The notes beneath the pieces were generated by a model that saw only the letters and a program-made list of their open reading frames with translations, was not told the origin of the DNA and made no database searches. Source: Verrucomicrobiales bacterium (lineage in GTDB: Bacteria; Verrucomicrobiota; Verrucomicrobiia; Verrucomicrobiales; DEV007). Taken from it: DNA of 64,000 bases. Location: contig JAEUHI010000058.1 of assembly GCA_016795385.1 (NCBI GenBank), positions 36,420-100,419 on the forward strand. Reading direction: 5' to 3'. Made by a program: the position numbers and the translations under genes. Positions 52,525 to 61,056 of this stretch are shown here, piece after piece (the first letter of the stretch is position 1; every line of letters begins with the position of its first letter).

Positions 52525-53415
52525 ATGGGCCTCCTCCGCGTCCTCCTCATCGGTCACGGCTACCTCGGCGTCTCGCTCGCCGGGGAACTCCAGGCCATGG
52601 GCGCGACCGTGGCCGCCGTCCACCGCGGTGAGCCCCGCGAGGAACCTTATCCTTTGCTTTCCGGAGATGTCACCTTGCCCGGATCGCTCGTGGCGGTGAG
52701 GGACGCCATTCCCTTCGAGCGGCCCGATGCGATCATCCATTGCGCGAGCTCGAGCCGGGGTGGAGCCGAGACCTATGAAGCCGTCTTCGTGGAAGGCATG
52801 AGAAATCTCCGCGCCATTTTTCCCGGGGTGCCGATCGTCTTCACGAGCAGCACCAGCGTCTACGGCCAGACCGATGGTTCCGTCGTCGATGAGTCCTCCG
52901 AGACCACGCCCGACCGCGACACCGGCCGTCTCCTCCTCGAGGCGGAATCGCTCGCCCGCGGCGGTGGCGGCGTTGCCTTGCGCCTCGCCGGCATTTACGG
53001 ACCGGGACGTTCCGTCCATTTGAAAAAACTGCTCGAAGGAAGTGCCGCGATCGAGGATGTCGAACCCAGCCGCTTTCTCAATCAGATCCATCGCGATGAT
53101 GCCGTCGGCGCGATCGTCCACCTGCTCCGCACCGGCGTGTCGTCATATTCCGGAGACCTCTTCAACGTGGTCGACGACACCCCGCTGACCCAACGGGAGT
53201 GCTACGAAAAGCTCGCCGCGTTTTTCAATCTCCCGCTTCCTCCGCTGGCGCCGCCCGATCCTGGTCGCAAGCGTGGCTGGACCCACAAGATCGTCTCGAA
53301 TGCCGCCCTCCGCGCCACCGGGTGGGAGCCGCGCTATCCTTCCTTTCTCGGCGCTGTCGAGCACGACCTGGACATCGTGCCCTCTATCCGCGCCCAACTC
53401 GCTCCCGTTTCGTGA
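52525..53415 (+). CDS. NAD-dependent epimerase/dehydratase (extended SDR)
   Basis: 296 residues. Rossmann start VLLIGHGYLGVSLAGEL, VVFTSSTSVYGQ-type segment (IVFTSSTSVYGQTDGSVVDE) and LRLAGIYGPGRSVHLKKLLE, as in YeeZ-like extended SDR proteins. The usual YxxxK pair is not clear in the sequence, so catalysis is uncertain; it could be a nucleotide-sugar enzyme or an NAD(P)-binding regulator. Neighbours do not define a pathway. Confidence 0.82.
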   Translation: MGLLRVLLIGHGYLGVSLAGELQAMGATVAAVHRGEPREEPYPLLSGDVTLPGSLVAVRDAIPFERPDAIIHCASSSRGGAETYEAVFVEGMRNLRAIFPGVPIVFTSSTSVYGQTDGSVVDESSETTPDRDTGRLLLEAESLARGGGGVALRLAGIYGPGRSVHLKKLLEGSAAIEDVEPSRFLNQIHRDDAVGAIVHLLRTGVSSYSGDLFNVVDDTPLTQRECYEKLAAFFNLPLPPLAPPDPGRKRGWTHKIVSNAALRATGWEPRYPSFLGAVEHDLDIVPSIRAQLAPVS

Positions 53416-53510
53416 TCCGCTGGCGCGAATCAGCGGGCCAGGTGCCCTCCTCCGGGATTGACCGATCCGGCACTTTCAGGTGAGATTCCGCCATTCTCTG
53501 CGGTCTCTCC

Positions 53511-54521
53511 ATGAACTCCACCGGTCCTCTCAGCCGTCGTCGCGCCCTCAAGACGCTCTTTTGTTCCAGCGCCTTCCTCTCCCTCAATCTCGGTTCGCGT
53601 TCGTTCCTCGGCGCCGCCGAAGGGGATGCGCTCGATCTCCTCATGATCGGCGATTTCGGCACCACCGGCGAGGATCAGAAAAAGGTCGCCGCCGCGATGA
53701 TGAAGTTTTGTCAGGAGGGCTCGATTCGTCCCGAGGGCATGCTACTCCTTGGCGACAACTTCTATTCCGCGGCGAAGGACGGTTTCTCCACCGAATCGAT
53801 CCGTTGGAAAAACACCTTCGAGGACGTCTATCCCGCCGCCGCTTTTCCCGGCCCCTGCTGGGCCGTGCTCGGGAATCACGACTACCACGACAACCCCGGC
53901 GGGGAAAAGGTGCAGCTCGAATACGCGAAGAAACCGGGCACCCGATGGAAGATGCCCGCGAAGTGGTATCGCTTCGAGATCGGTTCCGCCACCTCGCCCC
54001 TCGCCACCGTCATCGCCCTCGACAGCAACCTGCCCAAGGTCAGTGGCGGCAAGGACAAGAAGTCCGGCAAACCCCGCGGCTCCCTCAGCGAAGCGGAGGC
54101 CGCCGAGCAGCAGGAGTGGCTTGCCGCCCAGCTCCAGTCGAAGCGCGCCCCCTTCACCATTGTCATGGCCCATCACCCGCTCTATTCGAACGGCGATCAC
54201 GGCGATACGAAGACGCTCATCGGTCAGTGGGGGCCTCTCTTCCAGGAGCACCAGGTCCACGCCTATCTCTGCGGCCATGACCACGACCTCCAGCATCTCG
54301 AGCTTGAGGGACTCTTCACTTCCTTCATCCTCTCCGGCGGAGGCGGAGCCAAAACCCGCAAGCTCGAATCCGATCGCAAGATGCCCTACGGCGACGATGT
54401 CTATGGATTCACCCACCTCCGCGTCGCGCGGGAAGAGCTCGTCTTCACCCACTACGACGCCACGTGCAAGCTCCTCCATCGCTTCTCCAAAAAGCAGGAC
54501 GGCAGCTTCACGGTCGCTTGA
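53511..54521 (+). CDS. Exported calcineurin-type metallophosphoesterase
   Basis: 336 residues, purple-acid-phosphatase-like. A Tat-like N-terminus (LSRRRALKTLFCSSAFLSLN) is followed by the metal-binding motifs: LMIGDFGTTG, MLLLGDNFYS, AVLGNHDYHD, VMAHHPLYSNGDHG and CGHDHDLQHLE. All five blocks that bind the dinuclear metal centre are present, so it should hydrolyse phosphomonoesters outside the cytoplasm. Confidence 0.93.
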   Translation: MNSTGPLSRRRALKTLFCSSAFLSLNLGSRSFLGAAEGDALDLLMIGDFGTTGEDQKKVAAAMMKFCQEGSIRPEGMLLLGDNFYSAAKDGFSTESIRWKNTFEDVYPAAAFPGPCWAVLGNHDYHDNPGGEKVQLEYAKKPGTRWKMPAKWYRFEIGSATSPLATVIALDSNLPKVSGGKDKKSGKPRGSLSEAEAAEQQEWLAAQLQSKRAPFTIVMAHHPLYSNGDHGDTKTLIGQWGPLFQEHQVHAYLCGHDHDLQHLELEGLFTSFILSGGGGAKTRKLESDRKMPYGDDVYGFTHLRVAREELVFTHYDATCKLLHRFSKKQDGSFTVA

Positions 54522-54588
54522 TCCGCGTCCCGCAATCCGGCGCATTGGCGGGATTTACAGATCGCTCCGCAGCCGTCACGATGCGGCC

Positions 54589-56619
54589 ATGAATCGCCGT
54601 TTTGTTCCTCTCGTCGTCCTGTGTTCCCTCGTGCTGCCCGTCATCGCGGAGGATGCCCGCCTCGCCCCGCCGAAGGACCTCAACGGCTACTTCCCCTTCT
54701 CCCCGCCCGCGTCGGTCGATGTCTGGAACGCTCGCAAGGAAGAGGTGCGGCGCCGCATCCTCGTCTCGCAGGGGCTCTGGCCCATGCCGACGAAGACTCC
54801 GCTCAATGCCGTGATCCACGGCAAGATCGAGCGCGAGGGCTACACCGTCGAGAAGGTCTACTTCGAGAGTGTTCCCGGGATGTTTGTCACGGGCAACCTC
54901 TACCGACCCACGAACCCCAAAGGCAAGGTGCCCGCGGTGCTTTTCGCCCACGGCCATTGGAAGGACGCGCGTCTTGCCCTCAATGAACCCGCCAAGGTCC
55001 GCGCCGAGATCGCGATCGGGGCCGAGCGTTTTGAGAAAGGCGGTCAGAGCATCTTTCAATCGCTCTGCGTCCAGCTCGCCCGCATGGGCTGCGTCGTCTG
55101 GCAGTGGGACATGCTGAGCGACTCCGACGCGATCCAGCTCTCGCCCGAGGTCGTACACCGCTTCGCGAAGCAGCGGCCCGAGATGAACACGACCGAAAAC
55201 TGGGGCCTCTACAGCCCGCAGGCCGAGTCGCATCTCCAGTCCATCATGGGACTGCAAACCCTCAACGCGGTGCGCGGGCTCGACTTCGTCCTCACCCTGC
55301 CCGAGGTCGATCCCGATCGGCTCGCCATCACCGGCGCGAGCGGCGGCGGCACCCAGACCATGCTCCTCGCCGCGATCGACGACCGCATCGACCTCTCCTT
55401 TCCCTGCGTCATGGTCAGCACGTCGATGCAGGGCGGCTGCACCTGTGAGAATTCGTGCCTCCTCCGCATCAACACCGGCAACATCGAGTTCGCCGGACTC
55501 TTTGCCCCGAAACCCCAGGGCATGAACACCGCCAACGACTGGACCAAGGAACTCTCGACGAAGGGCTTCCCCGATCTCCAGGCGCTCTACGAGCTGCATG
55601 GCAAAAAGGACAATGTCTTCCTCCTCCGCGGCGAGCATTTCCAGCACAACTACAACGCCGTCACCCGCAGCGCCTTCTACACCTTCCTCAACCAGCATTT
55701 CAAACTCGGCCAGGAAGCCCCCGTCATTGAGCAGGACTACGAGCCCCTCACCCGCGAGCAACTCACTGTCTGGAACGACGAACATCCCGCCCCGAAACTG
55801 CGTGATGCCGAGTTCGAGCGCACGCTCCTCAAGTGGCTCGCTGAAGACTCCAACCAACAACTCAAAGAAGCCGCCGCGACGGCGGAGGGTGTCGACCAGG
55901 TCCTCCGACCCGCCCTCGAGACCGTGATCGGCCGCACCTACGCCGAAGCGGGGGCGGTCGATTGGGAGCTCATCGACAAGCAGGATCAGGGGAATCATCT
56001 CGTCATGACCGGCACCCTCCTCAACCGCACCCATCGCGAAGCGGTGAAGGTCACCTGGCATTATCCCAAGGATTGGAAAGGCCGCGTCGCGATCTGGCTT
56101 GACGATCGGGGCAGCGCCGGTGCCACCAGCGAAGAAGTGAAGCGCCTCGTCGATACCGGGATCGCCGTCGTCGTGCCTGATCTCCTCTTCCAAGGCGGCG
56201 AGCCGGTGAAGCAGACCCGCGTCGTCGAGAACCCCCGCGAGTTCGCCGGCTACACCCACGGCTACAATCACGCCCTCTTCGCCCAGCGCGTCCACGATGT
56301 CCTCTCCCTTGTGACCTTCCTGAGGAACACCAAGGTCGGCTCGCATCCGAGTCCCGAGAGCGTCGTTCTCGCCGGGACAGGACAAAGCGGCGTCATCGCT
56401 CTCGCCGCCCGCGCCCTTGCCGGATCAGCGGTCGATCGTGCCGCCGTAGATACGGCCGGTTTCGCCTTCGGCAAAGTCCTCGACTACCGAGACCCCATGT
56501 TCCTGCCCGGCGGTTCGAAATACCTCGATGTGGAAGGGTTTGCAAAGCTCAACGCCGACCTACCCTTGTGGTGGAAAGGGAGCTCGGAGGGGGATTGGGT
56601 GACGTGGCTGGTGGAATAG
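54589..56619 (+). CDS. Secreted alpha/beta hydrolase, acetylxylan-esterase-type
   Basis: 676 residues from the ATG at 54589, with a signal peptide (MNRRFVPLVVLCSLVLPVIA). Two similar hydrolase modules are apparent. The first has VLFAHGHWKDARLAL, WQWDMLSDSD and the nucleophile elbow ITGASGGGTQTMLLAA (Gly-x-Ser-Gly-Gly). The second has AIWLDDRGSAGATS, HALFAQRVHDVLSLVTFL and VVLAGTGQSGVIALAARA with a Gly-Gln-Ser-Gly elbow. Such proteins in Planctomycetes/Verrucomicrobia act on esters of plant or algal polysaccharides. The heptamer repeat array begins at the first base after its stop codon. Confidence 0.82.
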   Translation: MNRRFVPLVVLCSLVLPVIAEDARLAPPKDLNGYFPFSPPASVDVWNARKEEVRRRILVSQGLWPMPTKTPLNAVIHGKIEREGYTVEKVYFESVPGMFVTGNLYRPTNPKGKVPAVLFAHGHWKDARLALNEPAKVRAEIAIGAERFEKGGQSIFQSLCVQLARMGCVVWQWDMLSDSDAIQLSPEVVHRFAKQRPEMNTTENWGLYSPQAESHLQSIMGLQTLNAVRGLDFVLTLPEVDPDRLAITGASGGGTQTMLLAAIDDRIDLSFPCVMVSTSMQGGCTCENSCLLRINTGNIEFAGLFAPKPQGMNTANDWTKELSTKGFPDLQALYELHGKKDNVFLLRGEHFQHNYNAVTRSAFYTFLNQHFKLGQEAPVIEQDYEPLTREQLTVWNDEHPAPKLRDAEFERTLLKWLAEDSNQQLKEAAATAEGVDQVLRPALETVIGRTYAEAGAVDWELIDKQDQGNHLVMTGTLLNRTHREAVKVTWHYPKDWKGRVAIWLDDRGSAGATSEEVKRLVDTGIAVVVPDLLFQGGEPVKQTRVVENPREFAGYTHGYNHALFAQRVHDVLSLVTFLRNTKVGSHPSPESVVLAGTGQSGVIALAARALAGSAVDRAAVDTAGFAFGKVLDYRDPMFLPGGSKYLDVEGFAKLNADLPLWWKGSSEGDWVTWLVE

Positions 56620-56668
56620 TGCTTGGTGCTTGGTGCTTGGTGCTTGGTGCTTGGTGCTTGGTGCTTGG
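56620..56668. repeat. Seven tandem copies of the heptamer TGCTTGG
   Basis: Seven perfect, uninterrupted 7-bp copies starting immediately after the hydrolase stop codon (TAG at 56617-56619). Tandem heptamers of this sort recall the short tandemly repeated repetitive sequences known from cyanobacteria. They are prone to slippage. Confidence 0.85.
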
Positions 56669-56672
56669 TGCG

Positions 56673-56896
56673 GTGGCGACGTGGACGTCACCACTACGGG
56701 GAAAATCCGTGGATGACCGTAGTGGCGGGCTCCGGGTTGCCGAGGGAGTGCGGTAGGGCGGAATTGCATTCCGCCGGCGGGACCGTGGCGACGTGGACGT
56801 CACCACTACGGGGAGATTCCGTGGGTGACCGTAGTGGCGGGCTCCGGGTTGCCGAGGGAGTGCCGTAGGGCGGAATTGCATTCCGCCGGTGGGACC
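56673..56896. repeat. Two tandem copies of a 112-bp palindrome-containing repeat
   Basis: Copy 1 is 56673-56784 and copy 2 is 56785-56896, differing by only a few bases; a third copy begins (GTGGCGA) and stops. Each unit has two inverted repeats: CCACTACGG ... CCGTAGTGG and GGCGGAAT-TGC-ATTCCGCC. Recent duplication is likely. The palindromes suggest a REP/BIME-like or miniature-transposon element. Confidence 0.8.
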
Positions 56897-56956
56897 GTGG
56901 CGAATCGCCCTTCGTTTCCGCTCCCTCTTCCCCGCCTACCGGTTCCGCCGGCGATG

Positions 56957-57057
56957 CCTCATACTCATACTCCTACTCATACTCATACTCCTCGAACGAC
57001 CACTCCCCGACCGAGTAAGAGTATGAGGTAAGAGTAAGAGTAAGAGTAAGAGTAAGA
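56957..57057. repeat. Inverted hexamer arrays (ACTCAT-type arm and five GTAAGA copies)
   Basis: The left arm (56957-56992) is built of CTCATA/CTCCTA-type units. The right arm contains GAGTATGAGG (57019-57028), the exact reverse complement of the left-arm end CCTCATACTC (56957-56966), followed by five perfect GTAAGA hexamers at 57028-57057. The arms could form an imperfect hairpin. Confidence 0.7.
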
Positions 57058-57276
57058 GGCTCATCCAAGCGAGTATGACAAACATCTTCGTCCCGTCCTC
57101 CAAAACTCCACTACTCCCTCCCCCCAATCCCGCTAAATTACATCGCCTAACCGCTCCACCAAACGCATTCCCAGCAAGCCCACCTTTTACCTTTTACTTT
57201 TTACCTTTTACTTCCCCTCTGGCACTGACCGCTCCCTCCATCACGCTACGCGTCACCCCGCCACCCCGCCCTCCCC
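57058..57276. repeat. End of repeat-dense intergenic stretch, with CTTTTAC heptamers
   Basis: The last part of the gene-free interval before the ABC exporter. Four near-perfect CTTTTAC heptamers lie at 57184-57211 (one reads TTTTTAC). The same heptamer occurs between the A2M and pbpC genes at 42.5 kb. Nothing else coding was seen; a promoter for the exporter must lie here. Confidence 0.6.
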
Positions 57277-59121
57277 ATGCCCCCGTCCCCTCCGCCTCCT
57301 CCCGGCAGCGCGGCGCGCCAGCGTTATCTGCTGTCGCGCCTCGTGCGCTTGACGATGCGCTACGGCTGGGGCGCGGCCGGACTCGTCCTGCTCAACATCG
57401 CCCTCCTCGCCCTAGGACTCGCGGGGCTCGGCGGCGTCGGTGTCGCGATCGACTTCCTCCGCGAGCAGGTGCAGCCGGGATCGCCGCCCGCCAAGTTCCC
57501 CTTCGGCTGGCATCCTCCGGCCGACTGGACTCCCCGCACCGTCCTCCTCGCCCTCGGACTCTGGATCTTCGCCGCCGCCGGACTCCGCGCCTGGCTCGCC
57601 TACCTCACCGCGACGACGACGAACCGCCTCGGTCAGGGACAAATCGTCGTCGAGCTGCGCTCCGCGATCTACGCGAAGATGCAGCGGATGAGCTTCCGCT
57701 TCTTCGATGCGAATGCCACCGGCTCGCTCATCAACCGCGTCACCGGCGACACCCAGTCGGTGCGGCTTTTCATCGACGGCGTCGCGGTGCAGGCGCTCAA
57801 TGTCGGGCTCGCCACCGTCTTTTACGTCATCTGCCTCGCGAAGATCCATCTAGGGCTCACCCTCGCCTGCTTCGCCTTCCTCCCCATCCTCGGTCTCCTC
57901 GTCGTCCTTTTCTCGCGCTGGCTGCGGCCCGACTACGAGGAAAACCGCCGCCGCGTCGACCGGCTCGTCCTCGTCTTCGAGGAACTCGCCCGCGGCATGG
58001 GCGTGGTGAAGAGCTTCGGGCTCCAGGACTGGTCCGAGGGACGCTTCCGCGAAGCCAATGCCGCCGTGCGCGACCAGAAAAACGAGGTCTTCCGCAAACT
58101 CACCGTGCTCCATCCCCTCGTTTCTTTGCTGAACCAGCTCAGCATGGCGGTTCTGTTAGGCTACGGCGGCTGGCTCGCGATCCGTGGGGAAATCCCCGTC
58201 GGCACGGGGCTCATTCTCTTCGCCGGCATCCTCCAGCAGCTCAATGCCCAGGTCACCGCCATCGGCACGGTCGCCGACAGTCTCCAGCAGACCCTCACCG
58301 GAGCCGATCGCGTCTATGAGATCCTCGACGCCGAGCCGGGGATCGTGGATCGCCCCGGAGCCGAACCCCTCGCACGCGCCCGCGGCGAGATCGCCTTCGA
58401 ACACGTCGAGTTCCGCTTCAAGCCCGAAAACACCGTCCTCCACGATCTGTCCCTCACCGTGCGGGCCGGGGAAAAGATCGCCATCGTCGGACCCACCGGA
58501 GCGGGGAAGACCGCGCTGATCCAGCTCATCCCGCGCTTCTACGATCCCGATGGCGGACGCCTCCTCCTCGATGGAAGCGATCTCCGCGACTGGCAGCTCG
58601 ACGATGTCCGCAGACAGGTGGGTCTCGTCTTCCAGGAGAGTTTCCTCTTCAGCGCGCCCATCGCCGCGAACATCGCCTTCGGCAATCCCGGGGCCACCCG
58701 CGAGCAGATCGAGCAGGCCGCCCGCCTCGCCGCCGCGCACGAGTTCATCGAGAAACTGCCGCAGGGCTACGACACCCTCCTCCACGAAAACGGCGGCAAC
58801 CTCTCCGGCGGCCAACGCCAGCGCCTCGCCCTCGCCCGGGCCATCTTGCTCGATCCCGCGATCCTCATTTTGGATGATCCCACCGCCGCCGTCGACGCCG
58901 GCACCGAACACGAGATCCTCGAGGCGATGGACCGCGTCATGGCCGGTCGCACCACCTTTATTGTGGCGCACCGCTTCAGTACGGTGCGCCGCGCCGACCG
59001 CATCGTCGTGCTCGATCGCGGCCGCATCGCCGCGATCGGCACCCATGATTCCCTCAGCCAGCAGCCCGGCTATTACCGCGATGCGATCCTCGCCGAGTCC
59101 GGAAAGGAGGTGGCCGCATGA
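57277..59121 (+). CDS. ABC exporter half-transporter A (degenerate catalytic site)
   Basis: 614 residues: six-helix exporter membrane domain then an ATPase domain (MsbA-type lipid or drug exporter). Walker A GPTGAGKTAL at 405, signature LSGGQ at 509-513, Walker B ILILDDPTAAVD with Asp534 in place of the catalytic Glu, and H-loop IVAHRFSTVRR. The replacement of Glu by Asp is the mark of the non-catalytic site in heterodimeric exporters such as TM287/288. It overlaps the next ABC gene by 4 bp, and together they form the heterodimer. Confidence 0.92.
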   Translation: MPPSPPPPPGSAARQRYLLSRLVRLTMRYGWGAAGLVLLNIALLALGLAGLGGVGVAIDFLREQVQPGSPPAKFPFGWHPPADWTPRTVLLALGLWIFAAAGLRAWLAYLTATTTNRLGQGQIVVELRSAIYAKMQRMSFRFFDANATGSLINRVTGDTQSVRLFIDGVAVQALNVGLATVFYVICLAKIHLGLTLACFAFLPILGLLVVLFSRWLRPDYEENRRRVDRLVLVFEELARGMGVVKSFGLQDWSEGRFREANAAVRDQKNEVFRKLTVLHPLVSLLNQLSMAVLLGYGGWLAIRGEIPVGTGLILFAGILQQLNAQVTAIGTVADSLQQTLTGADRVYEILDAEPGIVDRPGAEPLARARGEIAFEHVEFRFKPENTVLHDLSLTVRAGEKIAIVGPTGAGKTALIQLIPRFYDPDGGRLLLDGSDLRDWQLDDVRRQVGLVFQESFLFSAPIAANIAFGNPGATREQIEQAARLAAAHEFIEKLPQGYDTLLHENGGNLSGGQRQRLALARAILLDPAILILDDPTAAVDAGTEHEILEAMDRVMAGRTTFIVAHRFSTVRRADRIVVLDRGRIAAIGTHDSLSQQPGYYRDAILAESGKEVAA

Positions 59122-61010
59122 AATCGCGGCCAGCTCCATCGTCGGACGGGTCCGACCAGTCCGACCGGTCGGACGCCGCCGCCTCTGCCCGCCCGAAGGT
59201 GGCGGGCATCGTCGATGGCCAGACCATCTCCCATCTCCGCCGCGAGCGCGGCGACGCCGACGAGCGTGCCCAGGCTCCGCTTTCCTTTGCCCTGATTCGC
59301 CGGCTCCTACGGTTCACCGGACCCTACCGGCGCACCATGATCGGGCTCTTCATCACCGTGGCGCTGCGGGGGATCCAGTTGCCCGTGCTCGCCTGGGGCG
59401 TCGGGGCGATCATCAACGGACCCGTCGCCCGCGGCGACCTCGGCCAGCTCTTCTGGAGCGTCGCCGCTTTCACCGCCTTCGCCCTCTTCACCGAGCTTAC
59501 CTTCCGCTACCGCATCAAGTGGGCGCTCGAAATCGGCGAGGCCGTCATCCACGATCTGCGTTCCGCCATGTTCCGGCATTGGCTGGGCCTGACGATGGGC
59601 TACTTCAACCGCCAGCCCGTCGGACGCCTCATCAGCCGCCTCACCGGCGACGCCGAGAACGTCCGCGTCGGCGTGCAGAATGTGCTGTTTGTCTCCCTCG
59701 TTTCGATCGGACAGATGCTCGGCTGCGCCGTGCTCATGGCGGTCGAGGATTGGCGGCTTTTCCTCCTCGTTCTCGGGATCGCGCCCATCATCTGGGGACT
59801 GAACCTCTATTTCCGCAAACGCCTCAGCCAGGCCTACCGCAGCCAGAGCGACAGCTTCAGCCGCATCACCGCGACCATGGCCGAGAGCGTCAGCGGGATC
59901 CGTGTCACCCAGAGCTTCAGCCGCGAGCGGGTCAATGCCGACCACTTCCGCGCCCTCGTCGAGGACCACGCCCGCTACAACTACACCGCCGCCCGCCTCG
60001 GCGGCACCTTCCTGCCCCTCCTCGATCTGAACGGCCAGCTTTTCATGGCCCTGCTCGTCGTCGTCGGGGGCGGCCACGTCCTCGCCGCGGAGGCTCCCAT
60101 GACCCTCGGCAGCATGGTCCAGTTCTTCTTCCTCGCCGGACTCTTCTTCAGCCCCATCACCATCCTCGGGAACATGTTCAACGAGGCCCTCACCGCCATG
60201 GCCGGAGCCGAGCGGGTCTTCTCCATCCTCGACACCGCCCCCGAGTGGACCGATCCGCCCGACGCGATCGTCCCCGACCACCTCGCCGGACACGTCGAGC
60301 TCCGCGACGTCGGCTTTTCCTACCAGGCCGGACGACCCGTCCTGCACGGCGTCAGCTTCACCGCCGCGGCCGGACAATGTGTCGCCATCGTCGGCGCGAC
60401 CGGCAGTGGCAAGAGCACCGTCGCCGGACTCATCGCCAAGTTTTACCTGCCCGAGAGCGGCGCCGTCCTCATCGATGGACACGACACCCGCACCCTCTCC
60501 AGTCCCTGGCTCCACGCCCACCTCGGTATCGTGCCCCAGCAGAACCATCTCTTCGCCGGCACCATCTACGAAAACATCCGCATCGTGAAACCCGGCGCCA
60601 CCCGCGAGGACGTCCGCGCCGCCCTCGCCAAGCTCGACTGCCTCGAGACGATCGAATCCATCCCCGAAGGCCTCGACGCCGAAGTCGGCGAACGCGGTTC
60701 CGCCCTGTCGCTGGGGCAGAGGCAGTTGATCTGCTTCGCCAGAGCGATGATCGCCGATCCGCGGATTCTAATCCTGGATGAGGCGACAAGTGCGATCGAT
60801 CCGCTGACCGAGGCGAGGACGCAGAAGGCGATGCGCTTGCTGATGGCGGGAAGGACGAGTTTTGTGCTGGCGCACCGGCTCAGCACCTTAAGGCATGCGG
60901 ACTGGGTCGTGGTGATGGGGGATGGAAAAGTGGTCGAACAGGGGGAGCCGGGGGAGTTGATTGCGGGGGGCGGGGCTTTTGCGGAGTTGTGGGGGCGGGC
61001 GGTGGGGTGA
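59118..61010 (+). CDS. ABC exporter half-transporter B
   Basis: 630 residues, the same fold as its partner with a longer N-terminus. Walker A GATGSGKSTV at about 426, Walker B ILILDEATSAID with the catalytic Glu555, H-loop VLAHRLSTLRH. The signature is LSLGQ (530-534) instead of LSGGQ. The composite site made of gene A Walker motifs and this signature would therefore be doubly degenerate, while the other site is canonical: the asymmetry expected of heterodimeric exporters. The substrate is unknown; lipid, drug or peptide export are all possible. Confidence 0.93.
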   Translation: MKSRPAPSSDGSDQSDRSDAAASARPKVAGIVDGQTISHLRRERGDADERAQAPLSFALIRRLLRFTGPYRRTMIGLFITVALRGIQLPVLAWGVGAIINGPVARGDLGQLFWSVAAFTAFALFTELTFRYRIKWALEIGEAVIHDLRSAMFRHWLGLTMGYFNRQPVGRLISRLTGDAENVRVGVQNVLFVSLVSIGQMLGCAVLMAVEDWRLFLLVLGIAPIIWGLNLYFRKRLSQAYRSQSDSFSRITATMAESVSGIRVTQSFSRERVNADHFRALVEDHARYNYTAARLGGTFLPLLDLNGQLFMALLVVVGGGHVLAAEAPMTLGSMVQFFFLAGLFFSPITILGNMFNEALTAMAGAERVFSILDTAPEWTDPPDAIVPDHLAGHVELRDVGFSYQAGRPVLHGVSFTAAAGQCVAIVGATGSGKSTVAGLIAKFYLPESGAVLIDGHDTRTLSSPWLHAHLGIVPQQNHLFAGTIYENIRIVKPGATREDVRAALAKLDCLETIESIPEGLDAEVGERGSALSLGQRQLICFARAMIADPRILILDEATSAIDPLTEARTQKAMRLLMAGRTSFVLAHRLSTLRHADWVVVMGDGKVVEQGEPGELIAGGGAFAELWGRAVG

Positions 61011-61056
61011 GGGGGGGACGCGCACGACACCCGAAAGTAAAGCGTCCAATTAGATA

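Noticed and set aside
56620..56900. CRISPR-like array suspected from the direct repeats
   Set aside because: The units are contiguous 7-bp and 112-bp repeats with no spacers, and no cas gene is nearby.
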